A stretch of DNA of 64,000 nucleotides from Macrotis lagotis (Eukaryota > Chordata > Mammalia > Peramelemorphia > Peramelidae): positions 61,361,636 to 61,425,635 of the forward strand of contig NC_133658.1 of the NCBI RefSeq assembly GCF_037893015.1. Direction: 5' to 3'. The notes under the pieces were generated by a model, which did not search any database, was not told where the DNA came from, and saw only the letters and a list, made by a program, of their open reading frames with translations. Shown one piece after another: positions 35,250-45,309 of the stretch. Within the stretch, counting starts at the first letter, position 1. Each line of letters begins with the position of its first letter. The position numbers and the translations under genes were made by a program.

Positions 35250-35595
35250 AAATCTATAGAAGCTAGAGTCAGAGAGAACTTTAGAAATGATCTAGTCCAA
35301 CAAGTACTTTTAAAGTAAACACAGGGGGCAGTTAGGAGGCATGGTGGATACAGCACCGACCCTGGAGTTAGAAGGACCCGAGTTCTAATGTGGCCTCAGA
35401 CACTTAATAACTGCCTAGCTGTTTGACCTTGGCAGCACTGCCTTAAATAAATAAATAAATAAATAAAGGTTTAAAAAAAAACAAACACAGAGATTGTGGC
35501 TTGCTTGCTCAAGGTCACAAAGGTACACAAAAAACAGCAGTGAGATTTAAACCAGTCTTTTGATTCTAAACCTGTGCTCTTTCCATGGTACTGCC
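35250..35595 (-). repeat. MIR, reverse, split by a SINE
   Basis: 35250-35324 (actttagaaatgatctagtcc) and 35483-35595 (agattgtggcttgcttgctc, gtgagatttaaaccagtctt) are two halves of one reverse MIR, separated by the insertion at 35325-35482. Confidence 0.65.
35325..35482 (+). repeat. L1-tailed tRNA/CORE SINE within MIR
   Basis: Degraded head ggggcagttaggaggcatgg, tail with (AAAT)n repeats. Duplication AAACACAG at 35317-35324 and 35483-35490. Confidence 0.85.
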
Positions 35596-35600
35596 ATCTA

Positions 35601-35896
35601 GGGGCAGCTAGATGTGGCAGAGGGTAGAGCGCTGGCCTTGAAATCAGGAGGATCTGAGATCAAATCCAGCCTCAGACATTTACTTGCTGTGTGACCCTTG
35701 AGCAAGTCACTTGACTTTGCCTCTCATCCAAGACAATTGTCCTGATTCATATCTGGTCACAGGATTCTGATGGTGCCAGAGAAGAAAGGGAGTCTGGGAA
35801 ATGAGTCCCCCCCTCACTCAAATCCAATTCATGTGTATGTCATAGCATCATTTCTGATGTCACGGTCTTCTTCAAAAATGAAGGACAAACATCAAC
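35601..35896 (+). repeat. tRNA/CORE SINE with a second RTE-type tail
   Basis: tRNA-like head ggggcagctagatgtggcag and CORE (tgctgtgtgacccttgagca) are followed by a long unique tail ending atgtcacggtcttcttcaaa and aatgaaggacaaacatcaac. The tail end matches the RTE-like LINE 3' end at 63785-63826. Confidence 0.85.
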
Positions 35897-35999
35897 ATTT
35901 CCATTTCTACTCTGTGCCTCCCATGCCATGATATGGTCAACACAATGAAGCTCTACAATTCAGTCCGATGCCAGCACTCCATATACCCCACTAACCTTG

Positions 36000-37540
36000 G
36001 GAATCACATCTCTTCCTTGAGATGAACTCTGACAGAGGTGAAGGCAGACAAGAAGATGGGATATGGTAGTAGGGTGAAAAGAAGGACGTTTCACCTGAAT
36101 CTTAATAGAGAAACATACATTAAAAGGCTCAATAATGATCAATAATTTCCAACACATCTTCTCCCATACACTGGGAAAAAAGTAAAAGTACTTTCCTAAT
36201 AATGCATACTAACAAGACTCCACACAAATCAGGCAATTAAGTTTGTAAAATAACATTCACCTAATGGGGAGACAGGTGAACAAACACTGACAAACTAATT
36301 ATTAAGGTGTCTTTTTTCTTCAAAAGAAATCTCTAGCATTACCTACTTTACCAGGTTTGTTGTGACTATGAAGTGAGATAAAAATCATTACTAGCAGTAA
36401 CAAAGGGAGAAGTGCATAGTGTGCAATGAGTGTGGAATTCAGAGTCACCAAAATCCAGATTCAATTCTGGTTTCTGACAATATATACTACCATGAATGTC
36501 CATGAGCAAAAGGCAACTGACTTTTCACTGACTCAGGTAACTCTTTACAAGTTACAAGTTGTAACTCTGCATTCATGGGAGTTTCAATCAAGAGACTTCC
36601 TTATGCTAATAAAATTACAGGTACAAAACAAAAATAATTCTTTTCATTAATAAGAGCCAATTCAGAAGGAAATGAGAGTGACTACTAGCATCTTCTAATA
36701 TGAAATCTATGAGTGCAGATGATGTAGTACTGCTGAGGCCTGAAGTAGAGAAGGTACAATCAAATTTGAATTTCTTGCCTAACCTAAGAAGTTCTGTCTC
36801 AGTCCAACCTAATCTGCCTTGCTTACTTATTCAGCAACTGTAGCACATTACTCTAAACATTAGGGACAAACATTTAGATCATTTTTTCAGACAAGCACCT
36901 AGTCCTATGATGAAGGAAACACAATTTGGACAGTCTAAGGATGTACCCCACTCCCCACACGGATCACCAAGGTAATAAGACAGATATGTACTCCGAGGCA
37001 ACAATAATAATCCAGCAGCACTGCCACACTTGTTGGAAAGAGGGAGGAGGGAAGTTTAAGTTTCAGTGGCATACCTTCTCAGCAGGTTAAGTCAAGGAAA
37101 CAGGCAAGCATCCAAGTAATGGCCATAAAGAAGGGGGGGAGGGGGTAACTTAGACCATGGCCTCAGGCATTAAATTGCAGCCAGAAAGTAAAGGAAACAA
37201 AGGCAGATAAATGCTTGGTGTTTTCTGGACTAAGGCAAGGAAAACTGAAACACACACATTAAAAAAAAAAAATTAAAAGGTTTTAACTAGTAAACTATGA
37301 ATCAATTATTTTCTATTCAACCACTTCCCCATCTGGTGTTCTATCATCCTTCTGAACTTTACTTTAGCCCCATTTTAATCAACCATTGAATCACTTAATA
37401 ATTCCTGACTAATACCCCTAAGCAAATAGTTCCAACACTAACACCCAGATGGTTATAACAGAAAAAGCACTGCCAATGGCCAAACACAGAGTAGGCATTT
37501 TACGTCAGAATTTTAAAATTATTAGTTTGTTGTACTAAAC
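36000..37540. other. SLC7A6 intron 1 segment without recognised feature
   Basis: No exon signal. Moderately AT-rich with scattered A runs. I could not assign any repeat. Confidence 0.4.
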
Positions 37541-37559
37541 TGAGTTTTTCCCTTTTTTT

Positions 37560-38215
37560 TTTACTTTTTTAATGTGAAGGATGGTTTTTTCTAAAGTGGC
37601 AAAGAACTGGAAACTAAGGGGGTCCATCAATTGGAGAATGGCCAAACAAGTTAAGGAATATGACTGTAATGTCCCAATCCTCCCACAAACTTTCCAATAT
37701 TGATCATCTTCCCTTTTTCTCACCTTGGCCAATCTGATAGGTGTGAGGTGATCCCTCATTGTTGTTTTACTTTGCATTTCTCTAATGCAAAATGAACATC
37801 ACTCTATGAGATGAACCTGAACTTATTCAATAATAAAGAATAAACAACTGAAAAATTTAAGGTCAATGTTATGATCAATCATAATTCCAAAAGGCTGATG
37901 ATAAAGCTACCTAATTTATGGCAGAAGTGATTTGGCCTTGGGGTAGCTAGGTGGCGCAGTGTATAAAGAACCAGCCCTGGAGTCAGGAGTTCAAAATTGA
38001 CCTCAGACAATTAATTACCTAGCTGTGTGACCTTGCATTGCCTTGCCAAAAAAAAGATTTGGTACACCAAATGAGACACTTTTTTTGGCATGGCCATTTC
38101 AGCAATTAATTTGAAGATGAATACTTGTTACAAGTTTTCTTTTGTGTCTATGGGAGAGAAGGCAGTAGAAGGGAGAAAAAAATTTTTTTCATTTAAAAAA
38201 TAAATTTATACAAAA
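37560..38215 (+). mobile_element. Old L1 3' part with an inverted L1 segment and a SINE
   Basis: 37575-37672 is sense L1 (gtggcaaagaactggaaact, ttggagaatggccaaacaag). 37673-37797 is L1 in the opposite sense (reverse of the conserved block before the ORF2 end: cacctcacacctatcagatt). Sense L1 3' sequence then resumes to 38215, interrupted by the SINE at 37939-38055. Confidence 0.6.
37939..38055 (+). repeat. L1-tailed tRNA/CORE SINE, internally shortened
   Basis: Head gggtagctaggtggcgcagt; segments are missing around the B box and before ccttgcattgccttgcc. Flanked by gatttgg on both sides. Confidence 0.85.
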
Positions 38216-38634
38216 AATAGTATTCTGGGAATGGGAGGGAAATAATACAGAGGAAACTGCAGGAACTGTGAAAACTAAAAAATAGCAATAATTTTTTTTT
38301 AAAACTTAGGTTCAATTGCATATTATCACTTGTCTTGAGTTCTACCTGTTAAGCTTTGCTGAACTGCTTTTCCTTCTCTGAAATTATCTGGGTCATGACA
38401 GTGGCTAGGTTGTACTTACCTAATTAACTTCAGCTTTTAATTCATATGTAAAATTTAAAAAAAGTTATCCCATAGGCTGGAAAAAGATACAGTAAGTTGA
38501 AGGAGTTTAATTTTGTTTTAACTAGAACTGTGATTTCATTAGTACTGGGAATTCCTAGTGAGTAAACTCCCTTTAAAAAATACAAATATGTAACTATTCT
38601 ATAACTTATAGCCTTAAAAGCTTGCTTGGAAAAG

Positions 38635-38755
38635 AGTTCTAGGAGACTGAGTGATTTGCCCAGGGCTCAACATCCAGTTTGATTCAGAGACAGGACATAT
38701 TCAGGTCTTCCAGACTCCAAGGCCAGCCCCTTTCTTCACAGATGCCTCAGTTTTT
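38635..38755 (-). repeat. MIR fragment, reverse
   Basis: Reverse MIR core wording gagtgatttgcccagggctc and cttccagactccaaggccag. Confidence 0.6.
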
Positions 38756-38901
38756 AACTAATTAAATCTCTACAAATATAGTATAAGACATGAAAATTAA
38801 GAATGTGTAACGGGAACATGGTAAGAATAAAATTAGGTAGAGTCCTGTTCCACAAGACTCCAAAGGGATCTGGAAACAAGAGAAGTAGTCTGAGTTTTTT
38901 T

Positions 38902-39065
38902 TTATGGGGGTTTTTTTTTTTAGGTTTTTTTGCAAGGCAAATGGGGTTAAGTGGCTTTCCCAAGGCCACACAGCTAGGTCATTATTAAGTGTCTGAGAAC
39001 GGATTTGAACCCAGGTATTCCTGACTCCAGGGCTGGTGCTTCATCCACTTTGCCACCTAGCTGCC
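38902..39065 (-). repeat. L1-tailed tRNA/CORE SINE, reverse
   Basis: Complete reverse copy; duplication CTGAGTTTTTTT at 38890-38901 and 39066-39077. SLC7A6 intron 1. Confidence 0.92.
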
Positions 39066-39504
39066 CTGAGTTTTTTTATGTTTATGTGAAAATGGGATAG
39101 GTTTGAAAAACTTTTTGGAAAAGAATCATGAGCATGGATATACAAATATCTCTCTAGAATAAAAAATCTGTAAAGATAAGGTGAAATAATAGGTATAAAA
39201 GGTATAATAGGTATAAAAGTATCTTGTGGGGAATTTTTAGTATTATTACAATATTCATGACTCCAGTAGTCAAAACCTTTTTTTTTTTCCATTCCCAAAG
39301 GCAGTAATAAATTCCCAAACAGATTCTGTACCTTGATGGGCTGCTGCTCTGACAAAGGCTTTCCCTAAGCTCTGGGTACAATTCTCCACCTACCATCTTT
39401 GTACTTAGTTCTGTTAGAAGACTGGGACATCAGGGAGGTGATCCCCTAACAAGAACCTGAATTCCTGTGGTCCTGTACCGTTCTAGCTCTCTGAACTGCT
39501 TCCA

Positions 39505-40032
39505 TCAAGGTTGTTCATCTCACAATGCTGTTGTTGATATGTACATTGTTCTCTTGGCTCGACTCCCTTCACTCAACATCAGATCCTCATTCCATGCTTC
39601 CCTAGAATCTGACCATTTATGGTTTCTTATAGAACAGTAGTATTCATGTACCATAACTTGTTCAGCCATTCCCCAATTGATGGGCATCCCTTCAGTTTCC
39701 AAGTCTTTACCACTACAAAAAGAGCTGCTATGAATATTTTGGAACATGTAGAACTTTTCCCTTTTTTTTACAATTTTTTCTGGATATAGACCCAGGATTG
39801 GAATTGCTGGGTCAAACGGCATAAACAGCTTCATTGCTCTTTGGGCATAGTTCCTTCCATCTTGCTCTGCTCCAAGTTTGGCTCTGTTCACAACTCCACT
39901 GTCATCAATGCCCCAATCCTCCCACAACCTCTCCAGTATGGATCATCTTGGCCCATCTGATAGGTGCGAGGTGATGCCTCGTTGTCGGTTTAATTTGTGT
40001 TTCTCTAATCAATAGTGATGTGGAGCGTTTCA
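39505..40032 (-). mobile_element. L1 ORF2 3' fragment, reverse
   Basis: A reverse-strand open frame (39927-39520) reads NYAQRAMKLFMPFDPAIPIL, GLYPEK, and HEYYCSIRNHK, the C-terminal end of marsupial L1 ORF2. It is truncated at both ends and lies 1 kb from the SLC7A6 promoter. Confidence 0.85.
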
Positions 40033-40654
40033 GACTAGCTATGGCCATCCCCATCCAGAGGAAGGGAAGACAAAATAAAAAAGCCCTTTCAGAACCTGAG
40101 GAACACTTTATAAAAATGATCTCTTACGGGTCCCTTGTCCTTAATCCTAATTCCTCATCCTCAAAGTGAGTCATCTGTAAACATGTTTATCCACAGCACG
40201 TTATGTACAGAGCTGACCTGCCTGTCCGCCTCTGGGGGGGGGCAAGGCTGTGGCTTAAAAACACACACGTGCGTGGGGATGGAAGCACAGACAGCCACAG
40301 GGAAAGAGGCGAGGGGGGCGCGGAGGGGCGCTGGGGCCGGCCCGGAGCCGGGGATGGGCGAGTGGGGGGCCCAAGGTCACCCCGCGGTGGGGAGCCCCGT
40401 CGCAGAGCGCTCCCGGCCGCCGCCACCTCCTTACCCCAATCTCGGCTCCCCCCGCCCCCCCCCCCGCTTCTAAGAAACGGATGCGTCTGGGGCGCCCCGA
40501 GGCGGTAAAGGGGGAACGCGGAGGGAAGGCAGGGAGGGGGCAGCCCGGGGGCTCCCGGGACCCCCGCGCCCCTTTGTCCCGGAGCCGGGGACCCCTGGGC
40601 CGGAGCCCTCCACCCGGCCGGGCGGGAGCCCCACGTGGTCATGGGGCCGGGCGG

Positions 40655-40930
40655 ACCCCCAGCCCGGCCCGGCCCCCGCCGCTCCCCGGCCCCCCGGGCC
40701 CCCGCCGCTCCCCGGGCCCCCGACTCTCCCCGGCCCCCCGCCGCTCCCCGGGCCCCGCCGCTCCCCGGGCCCCGCCGCTCCCCGGGTCCCCGACTCTCCC
40801 CGGCCCCCCGGGCCCCCGCCGCTCCCCGGGTCCCCGACTCTCCCCGGCCCCCCGGGCCCCGCCGCTCCCCGGGCCCCCGACTCTCCCCGCCGCCCCCCGC
40901 GCCCCCGCCCGGCTCCCCCCCGGCCCGGCC
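40655..40930. repeat. GC-rich minisatellite in CpG island
   Basis: Repeated short units built from ccgccgctccccgggc and cccgactctccccgg, over about 275 bp and roughly 15 imperfect copies. It lies in the start of SLC7A6 intron 1, just after the predicted exon 1 donor on the gene strand. Confidence 0.85.
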
Positions 40931-40958
40931 CCGCCGCCCCCGCCGGCCGGTCCGTTAC

Positions 40959-41055
40959 CTCCGCATGGCAGCGCCGCAGGATGCTCCGGCCCGTGGCCTC
41001 CGCCGTGGCCGCCGCCGTGGTCCCGCCGGGCCCCTCCTTCTTCCTCTCTTACATA
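40959..41055 (-). other. SLC7A6: SLC7A6 exon 1, non-coding (predicted)
   Basis: Read on the - strand, the sequence CGCTGCCATGCGGAG is followed by GTAACGG at 40958, a good donor in the middle of the CpG island. Exon 2 starts with a good acceptor at 32159 and 37 bp of 5' UTR, so an upstream exon must exist and this is the best candidate. The 5' boundary is a guess (somewhere between 40980 and 41090). If joined, the small ATG in the exon would make a four-codon upstream ORF. Confidence 0.6.
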
Positions 41056-41079
41056 CCGCCCCCCCCCCCCGCCGCGGGA

Positions 41080-41085
41080 CACGTG
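41080..41085. promoter_or_regulatory. CACGTG E-box
   Basis: Palindromic CACGTG in the context GACACGTGAC, close to the CLEAR/USF-type consensus, about 120 bp upstream of the predicted exon 1 donor. Binding is not shown. Confidence 0.5.
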
Positions 41086-41164
41086 ACCCGAGGTGGGGGA
41101 GGGGAGGGCAGGGGCGGGGCGGAGAGCGTCGTTAGCGCCCCCCCCCCCGCCTCCGCGCGCTCTG

Positions 41165-41275
41165 CGCCGCCGCGCTGCCAGCCCCGGCCCGGCCCGCGGG
41201 CACCGAGGCCCCCCGCCGCGCTGCCAGCCCCGGCCCCGCGGGCACCGAGGCCCCCGCCGCGCTGCCACCCCGGCC
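41165..41275. repeat. 41-46 bp GC-rich tandem repeat
   Basis: GCCGCGCTGCC recurs at 41169, 41215 and 41256 with similar flanks (gcgggcaccgaggccc). Two full units and a partial one, just upstream of the promoter on the SLC7A6 strand. Confidence 0.8.
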
Positions 41276-41339
41276 CCGCCCTGGCCGCCCTCCGCGTGCC
41301 GCCGGCCCGACTCCCGGCGGGCCTGCCCGGGTAGGGGGG

Positions 41340-41425
41340 CTGTCAGAGGCAGGCGGACCCGAGTTCGGATCCGGCCCGGGCACTCGGGCCACCTCGCCGT
41401 GCCAGCCGCTCACCCTCCGGCTGGA
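41340..41425 (+). repeat. GC-enriched tRNA/CORE SINE remnant (tentative)
   Basis: The order gtcagaggcaggcggacccg, agttcggatccggcc, cactcgggccacc, gccgctcaccct follows the SINE body (gtcaggaggacctg, agttcaaatccggcc, cactta..., cacttaaccct) but with many A/T positions replaced by G/C. An A-T-rich MIR-like end follows at 41692-41715. Confidence 0.45.
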
Positions 41426-41851
41426 CCGAGCACCCCTGGAAGCAGTGGAGGGGCTCCAGAGGTGCGAGCTTCCCGCCGGCGGCCCTCCGCACAAGCTGGC
41501 CGAGGCACAGGTGGGACCGCCGGATGGGGGTCTCCGTGAGCCAAGGGGCACCGCTTCCTCCCACCCTGCGGCCCTGACCCGCCAACGTGGCACCCAGCAG
41601 CGGGGTGGTTGCTGGTTGTTCAGCGGGCCCTGCCCTTCCCGACCCCACTTGGCCTTGGAGTTGGGGGGTTGCCGTATGCTGCCCCAGCTTTTACACACAA
41701 GGAAACTGAGGCAGCCAATGCTTATCCTGCATCAGTGGGGTTTGTTTCACGTCCAGTCTCGCTTTCTCCTCCAGAGTCATCACAAAGTCAAAGTCAAGAC
41801 CGGGGATGGCTCTAGATGCGGCGTGGCCTTGGCAGCCTCCGTGTCTGACCA

Positions 41852-42175
41852 AGCTCTTCAGCGCCCCAGCTCTGATCTGGGCCATGAGGGTTACCAGGGT
41901 GTAACCTAGGGGCGCGCTACAGCTTCGGGGAGCTAAGGTGAGAGGCGGATCAGGCGCAAAACAGCTCTGAAAAGGGCGAGGGCACCTAGTCTTCCTTCAT
42001 CCCTAGGTCACACAGCTCTTCAGCGCCCCAGGTCTGATCTGGGCCATGAGGGTTACCAGGGTGTAACCTAGGGGCGCGCTACAGCTTCGGGGAGCTAAGG
42101 TGAGAGGTGGATCAGGCGCAAAACAGCTCTGAAAAGGGCGAGGGCACCTAGTCTTCCTTCATCCCTAGGTCACAC
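41852..42175. repeat. Tandem duplication, 2 x 162 bp
   Basis: Unit 1 (41852-42013) and unit 2 (42014-42175) both begin agctcttcagcgcccca and end cctaggtcacac. I see only two differences between them (cagctctg/caggtctg and gaggcgga/gaggtgga), so the duplication is recent. It lies at the edge of the SLC7A6 CpG island and includes part of a reverse SINE. Confidence 0.95.
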
Positions 42176-42254
42176 AGCTAGTAAGTGTTTGAGGCCAGAT
42201 TTGAAGCAACTCCAGCCTGGGCATTCTATTCACCGTGCCACCTAGCTGCCCTTT
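42160..42254 (-). repeat. tRNA/CORE SINE, reverse, cut by the 162 bp duplication
   Basis: Reverse CORE and head (ctaggtcacacagctagtaag, ccagatttgaagcaact, gtgccacctagctgccc). The distal part of the SINE falls inside the duplicated unit. Confidence 0.8.
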
Positions 42255-42259
42255 GGGTT

Positions 42260-43160
42260 GGTAGAGTAAATCCTAAATCTTGATTCGTGAAGAAAATCTC
42301 CCCAGTTTTATACTTCAAATCCCCTTATCATTGTCCTCCATTCTCATCTCTTCTCCAAACTCAGAGTCGTAGTGCTTACTCTTATCCATGCCCAGCCTTC
42401 TCTTTGTGTCCTTGATCTCATTCCCTCCCTAACCCTTTTAAACCCTAAAACTGTAAAACCTTAAAAAAACACAGGGTTGAAATAAAATGGCAGAAAATAT
42501 GTTAGACAAGAAGTTTTATTCTCTGCAATTTACCTATAAGTGGAGGCCACACCAAGCTAAAGGAGATCAGAAAACTTATGCTATAGCCAGGGGAAAAAAT
42601 ATAGATGACAACAGTACACAAAACCTTAAACTTCCCTAGAGATCATTCTATTATTTGATATCAAAAAGAACCATCCTTCTGCAATGCTAACTTGAGGGAG
42701 GTGACATTTTTTTAATGAATTAAAGTACCAAGAGGGTCATCCTTTCCAAGTCTAAAGGAGGATAGACTTCCTTCTGGATTAAGGAGGGCAGAACAAGTTT
42801 AAACTTTCAAAGTTTAAAGGAGGACCCATTCCATTCCTCACAATAGCTAAGAAGATTTGATTTGAATATAGTTATAAAAAACTTAAGAGTAATTATTATT
42901 GTTATAACAATTTGACTCCCTAATGCCAACAAACATGCCCTAGTTAAAATGTCTTGGCTCTGCCCCCATCTTAAAGTTAAAAATATAAAAAACTTGATCT
43001 GCCATTCTTTCAAGCTGTTTTTCTAAATGTCTCCTTTTTGCAACCAAGTTCTCAGAAAAAAATCCCCCTCTTCTCCACTTCCTCCCTCCAACTTCTTTCT
43101 TAAATCTTCACAATCAGGTTTTTACACACATACCCCCTCTTAACTAACCCTTTCCAGAGT
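42260..43160. other. Intergenic DNA without recognised feature
   Basis: AT-rich DNA with A runs and no recognised coding or named repeat. A run of related phrases (aaggaggatagac, aaggaggacccat, aaggagggcagaac) near 42760-42835 may be a decayed short tandem repeat. Confidence 0.4.
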
Positions 43161-43169
43161 TACCAACAA

Positions 43170-44340
43170 TCTCTGATAGTTAAATGAGGAATTTAGATGG
43201 CTAATTCCTAAAGCATCTTCCAATCCCCCCATATCCAATTAATTGTCAAATCTTATCTTTTATACCTTAAAGATATCTATCTCTGGATTCCAATCCCTTC
43301 TTTCTTGATCTCACTACATTTGACACTTCAGACCAGCCCCTTCCTCCAGGCTATTCCCTCCTACCTAGATTTTCTAGGCACATTATCTAATTATCTATTT
43401 CCGAGTCTTCTTTAGTAATCTACACCACTCTGTATATTTATTACCCCAGCTCTGTGTCCTGGCACCTCTTCTCTATTTTCTTTTTTCCTAAATGAATCTC
43501 TTCACCCATAGATAGTCATCTCTTTAGGTAGGGTACAGTCAGAGACTTCCTGCAAGAAAACTTCCTGAATCAATTAAGCTTAGCAACAGTCTTAGACCAT
43601 TTCCTGGAAGTAATCTGTTAAGTGACTTATCCACTATTAAACTACTAAACACATGTCAGAAACAAGACAAGCCCAGGGCTTCTTGAGTCTGAGACCACCT
43701 CTTTAAGCACTAAATTGACCTGCCATTCAGATACAGATGACTCCCAAATCTGCCTATCTAGCTTACATCTCTCTTCCACTCTCTCATCAACTTTACCTTC
43801 TGGCCAGCTCCCCTAGGATATATCTCAAACTTATTTGCCTTTAGGTACACACATTAAATTCCCAATTAGAATAGAAGTTCTTTGAAAAGAAACAAACTCT
43901 TCATTGCCAAAATAATGTTTTTTAGCTTAAAAACAAAACCTCTTCCTAGTTTCCCTATTTCTGCCTATTTTCCACTTTCCTTATAACCAGAGTCATCCTC
44001 CACACTTTTCAGCCCCCTCATCCTCCATATCCAGTACACTGCCATGTCCTACCCACCTGCCAACATGCATCTCATTCTATCCACTCACACAAGCCAGCAC
44101 TTTAATTCAAGTTTCCATTAGCTCTTAATTGGACTGTAACTACTGCCCACCATTGGTCTCTTTCCTCTCTAGTCTACACAGCTGCCAAATATATATTCCT
44201 AAAGCAGAGGTCTGCTCAGGTGACCATGATTTTCAAAAAGCTTACATCTATAGGGTAGACACTACTTTGGCCTCTTTTTGTATTCCCCATTTCTTAGCAC
44301 AGTAGCTAATTAAAGTTTATTGTTTGATTGAGTAAACATT
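43170..44340 (+). repeat. L2-type LINE fragments
   Basis: Pyrimidine-rich wording typical of L2 ORF2-end and 3' region on the + strand (gatgactcccaaatctgcct; ccactctctcatcaacttta; gtctacacagctgccaaata; taaagcagaggtctgctcag). Old and fragmented. Confidence 0.6.
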
Positions 44341-44592
44341 CACAGTATATTTGAGTCAACTCCTATCTGTTCTCAAGACCCAGATTAAGTTTTCAAGATC
44401 ATTCTATCTCAGAAATCAGTAAACACTACAAATCAGGAATTGATTTATCATTCTATTAATTTTCTAGATTGAAGAAAATATAGATTACACATAGTACATT
44501 TTAAAATGTGCCCTGCATGGAATGCTAAACACATCAGAACACATTTATTGATTTTTCACAACCTGGCTTCAGCCTGGTCAACAAATGTTTAT

Positions 44593-44738
44593 GGGGGTGG
44601 CTAGGTGGTGCAGTGGATAGAGTATTGGCCCTGGAGTCAGGAGAACCTGAGTTCAAATTCGGTCTCAGACACTTAATAATTGCCTAGCTGTATGGCATTT
44701 GGGCAAGCCACTTAACCCCATTTGCCTTGCCAAAAAAT
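44593..44738 (+). repeat. L1-tailed tRNA/CORE SINE
   Basis: Complete copy from gggggtggctaggtggtgca to ttgccttgcc plus A's; tgtttatg / atatttatg at the flanks. Confidence 0.88.
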
Positions 44739-45309
44739 ATATATATTTATGAAGTGTCTTCACTGTGGATACAGTTAACAAAAAGGTCAGCTTTTCCCTC
44801 AAGAAGTTTACAATCCATTTGGTAAAAGACATTTTACACAAAGGAAAAATCTGAGGCAGGAAGCATGATGGAGAAGTCTGAAACAGAAAGGTGATAAGAT
44901 GGAGGCCCAAGGTTGATGGGATCTTATGAGAACTGCAAGGGAGTTCACATTAGTAGTGGTGTATTTTGTGTTGAAGCTTGCGGTTCCCCAACATGTTATC
45001 TTGTCTCCAGCCTCCTTGATTTTGCATCAGTGGTACCTCAAGCCCACAATACTCTCTTCCCCTCTTGGAATCCCTAACTAGCATAAAACCTCAACACTAC
45101 CATCCTTCATGCATGTTTTCTGACCCCACATACCCACTGTCTTGGTGCCAATACTCCTGAACAGGTGGAAATGACTTGTCATTTCCTTTGTTGGAACTTA
45201 TATTACCTTTATGCACACAGATTAAATTCCCAAGTAGAACAAAAGTGCTTTGGAAAACAAGGACAATTTCATTTTTACCTTTACATTCCCCATACTCAGC
45301 ACATTAATC

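Larger units (their letters stand above)
40220..41900. promoter_or_regulatory. SLC7A6: CpG island promoter of SLC7A6
   Basis: A dense CpG- and GC-rich block, in sharp contrast to the AT-rich surroundings, about 8 kb upstream of the first SLC7A6 coding exon. It holds a predicted first exon with a consensus donor, GC-box-like runs (reverse gggggggggcgg near 41057-41070) and a CACGTG E-box at 41080-41085. No TATA box is seen. The long open frames in it are by-products of the GC content. A second, oppositely directed transcript cannot be excluded. Confidence 0.85.

Noticed and set aside
40187-41698. Long overlapping open frames on both strands in the CpG island (up to 209 codons)
   Set aside because: They are P/R/G/A-rich translations of GC-rich repeats in all frames, with no recognisable domain; high GC removes stop codons by chance.
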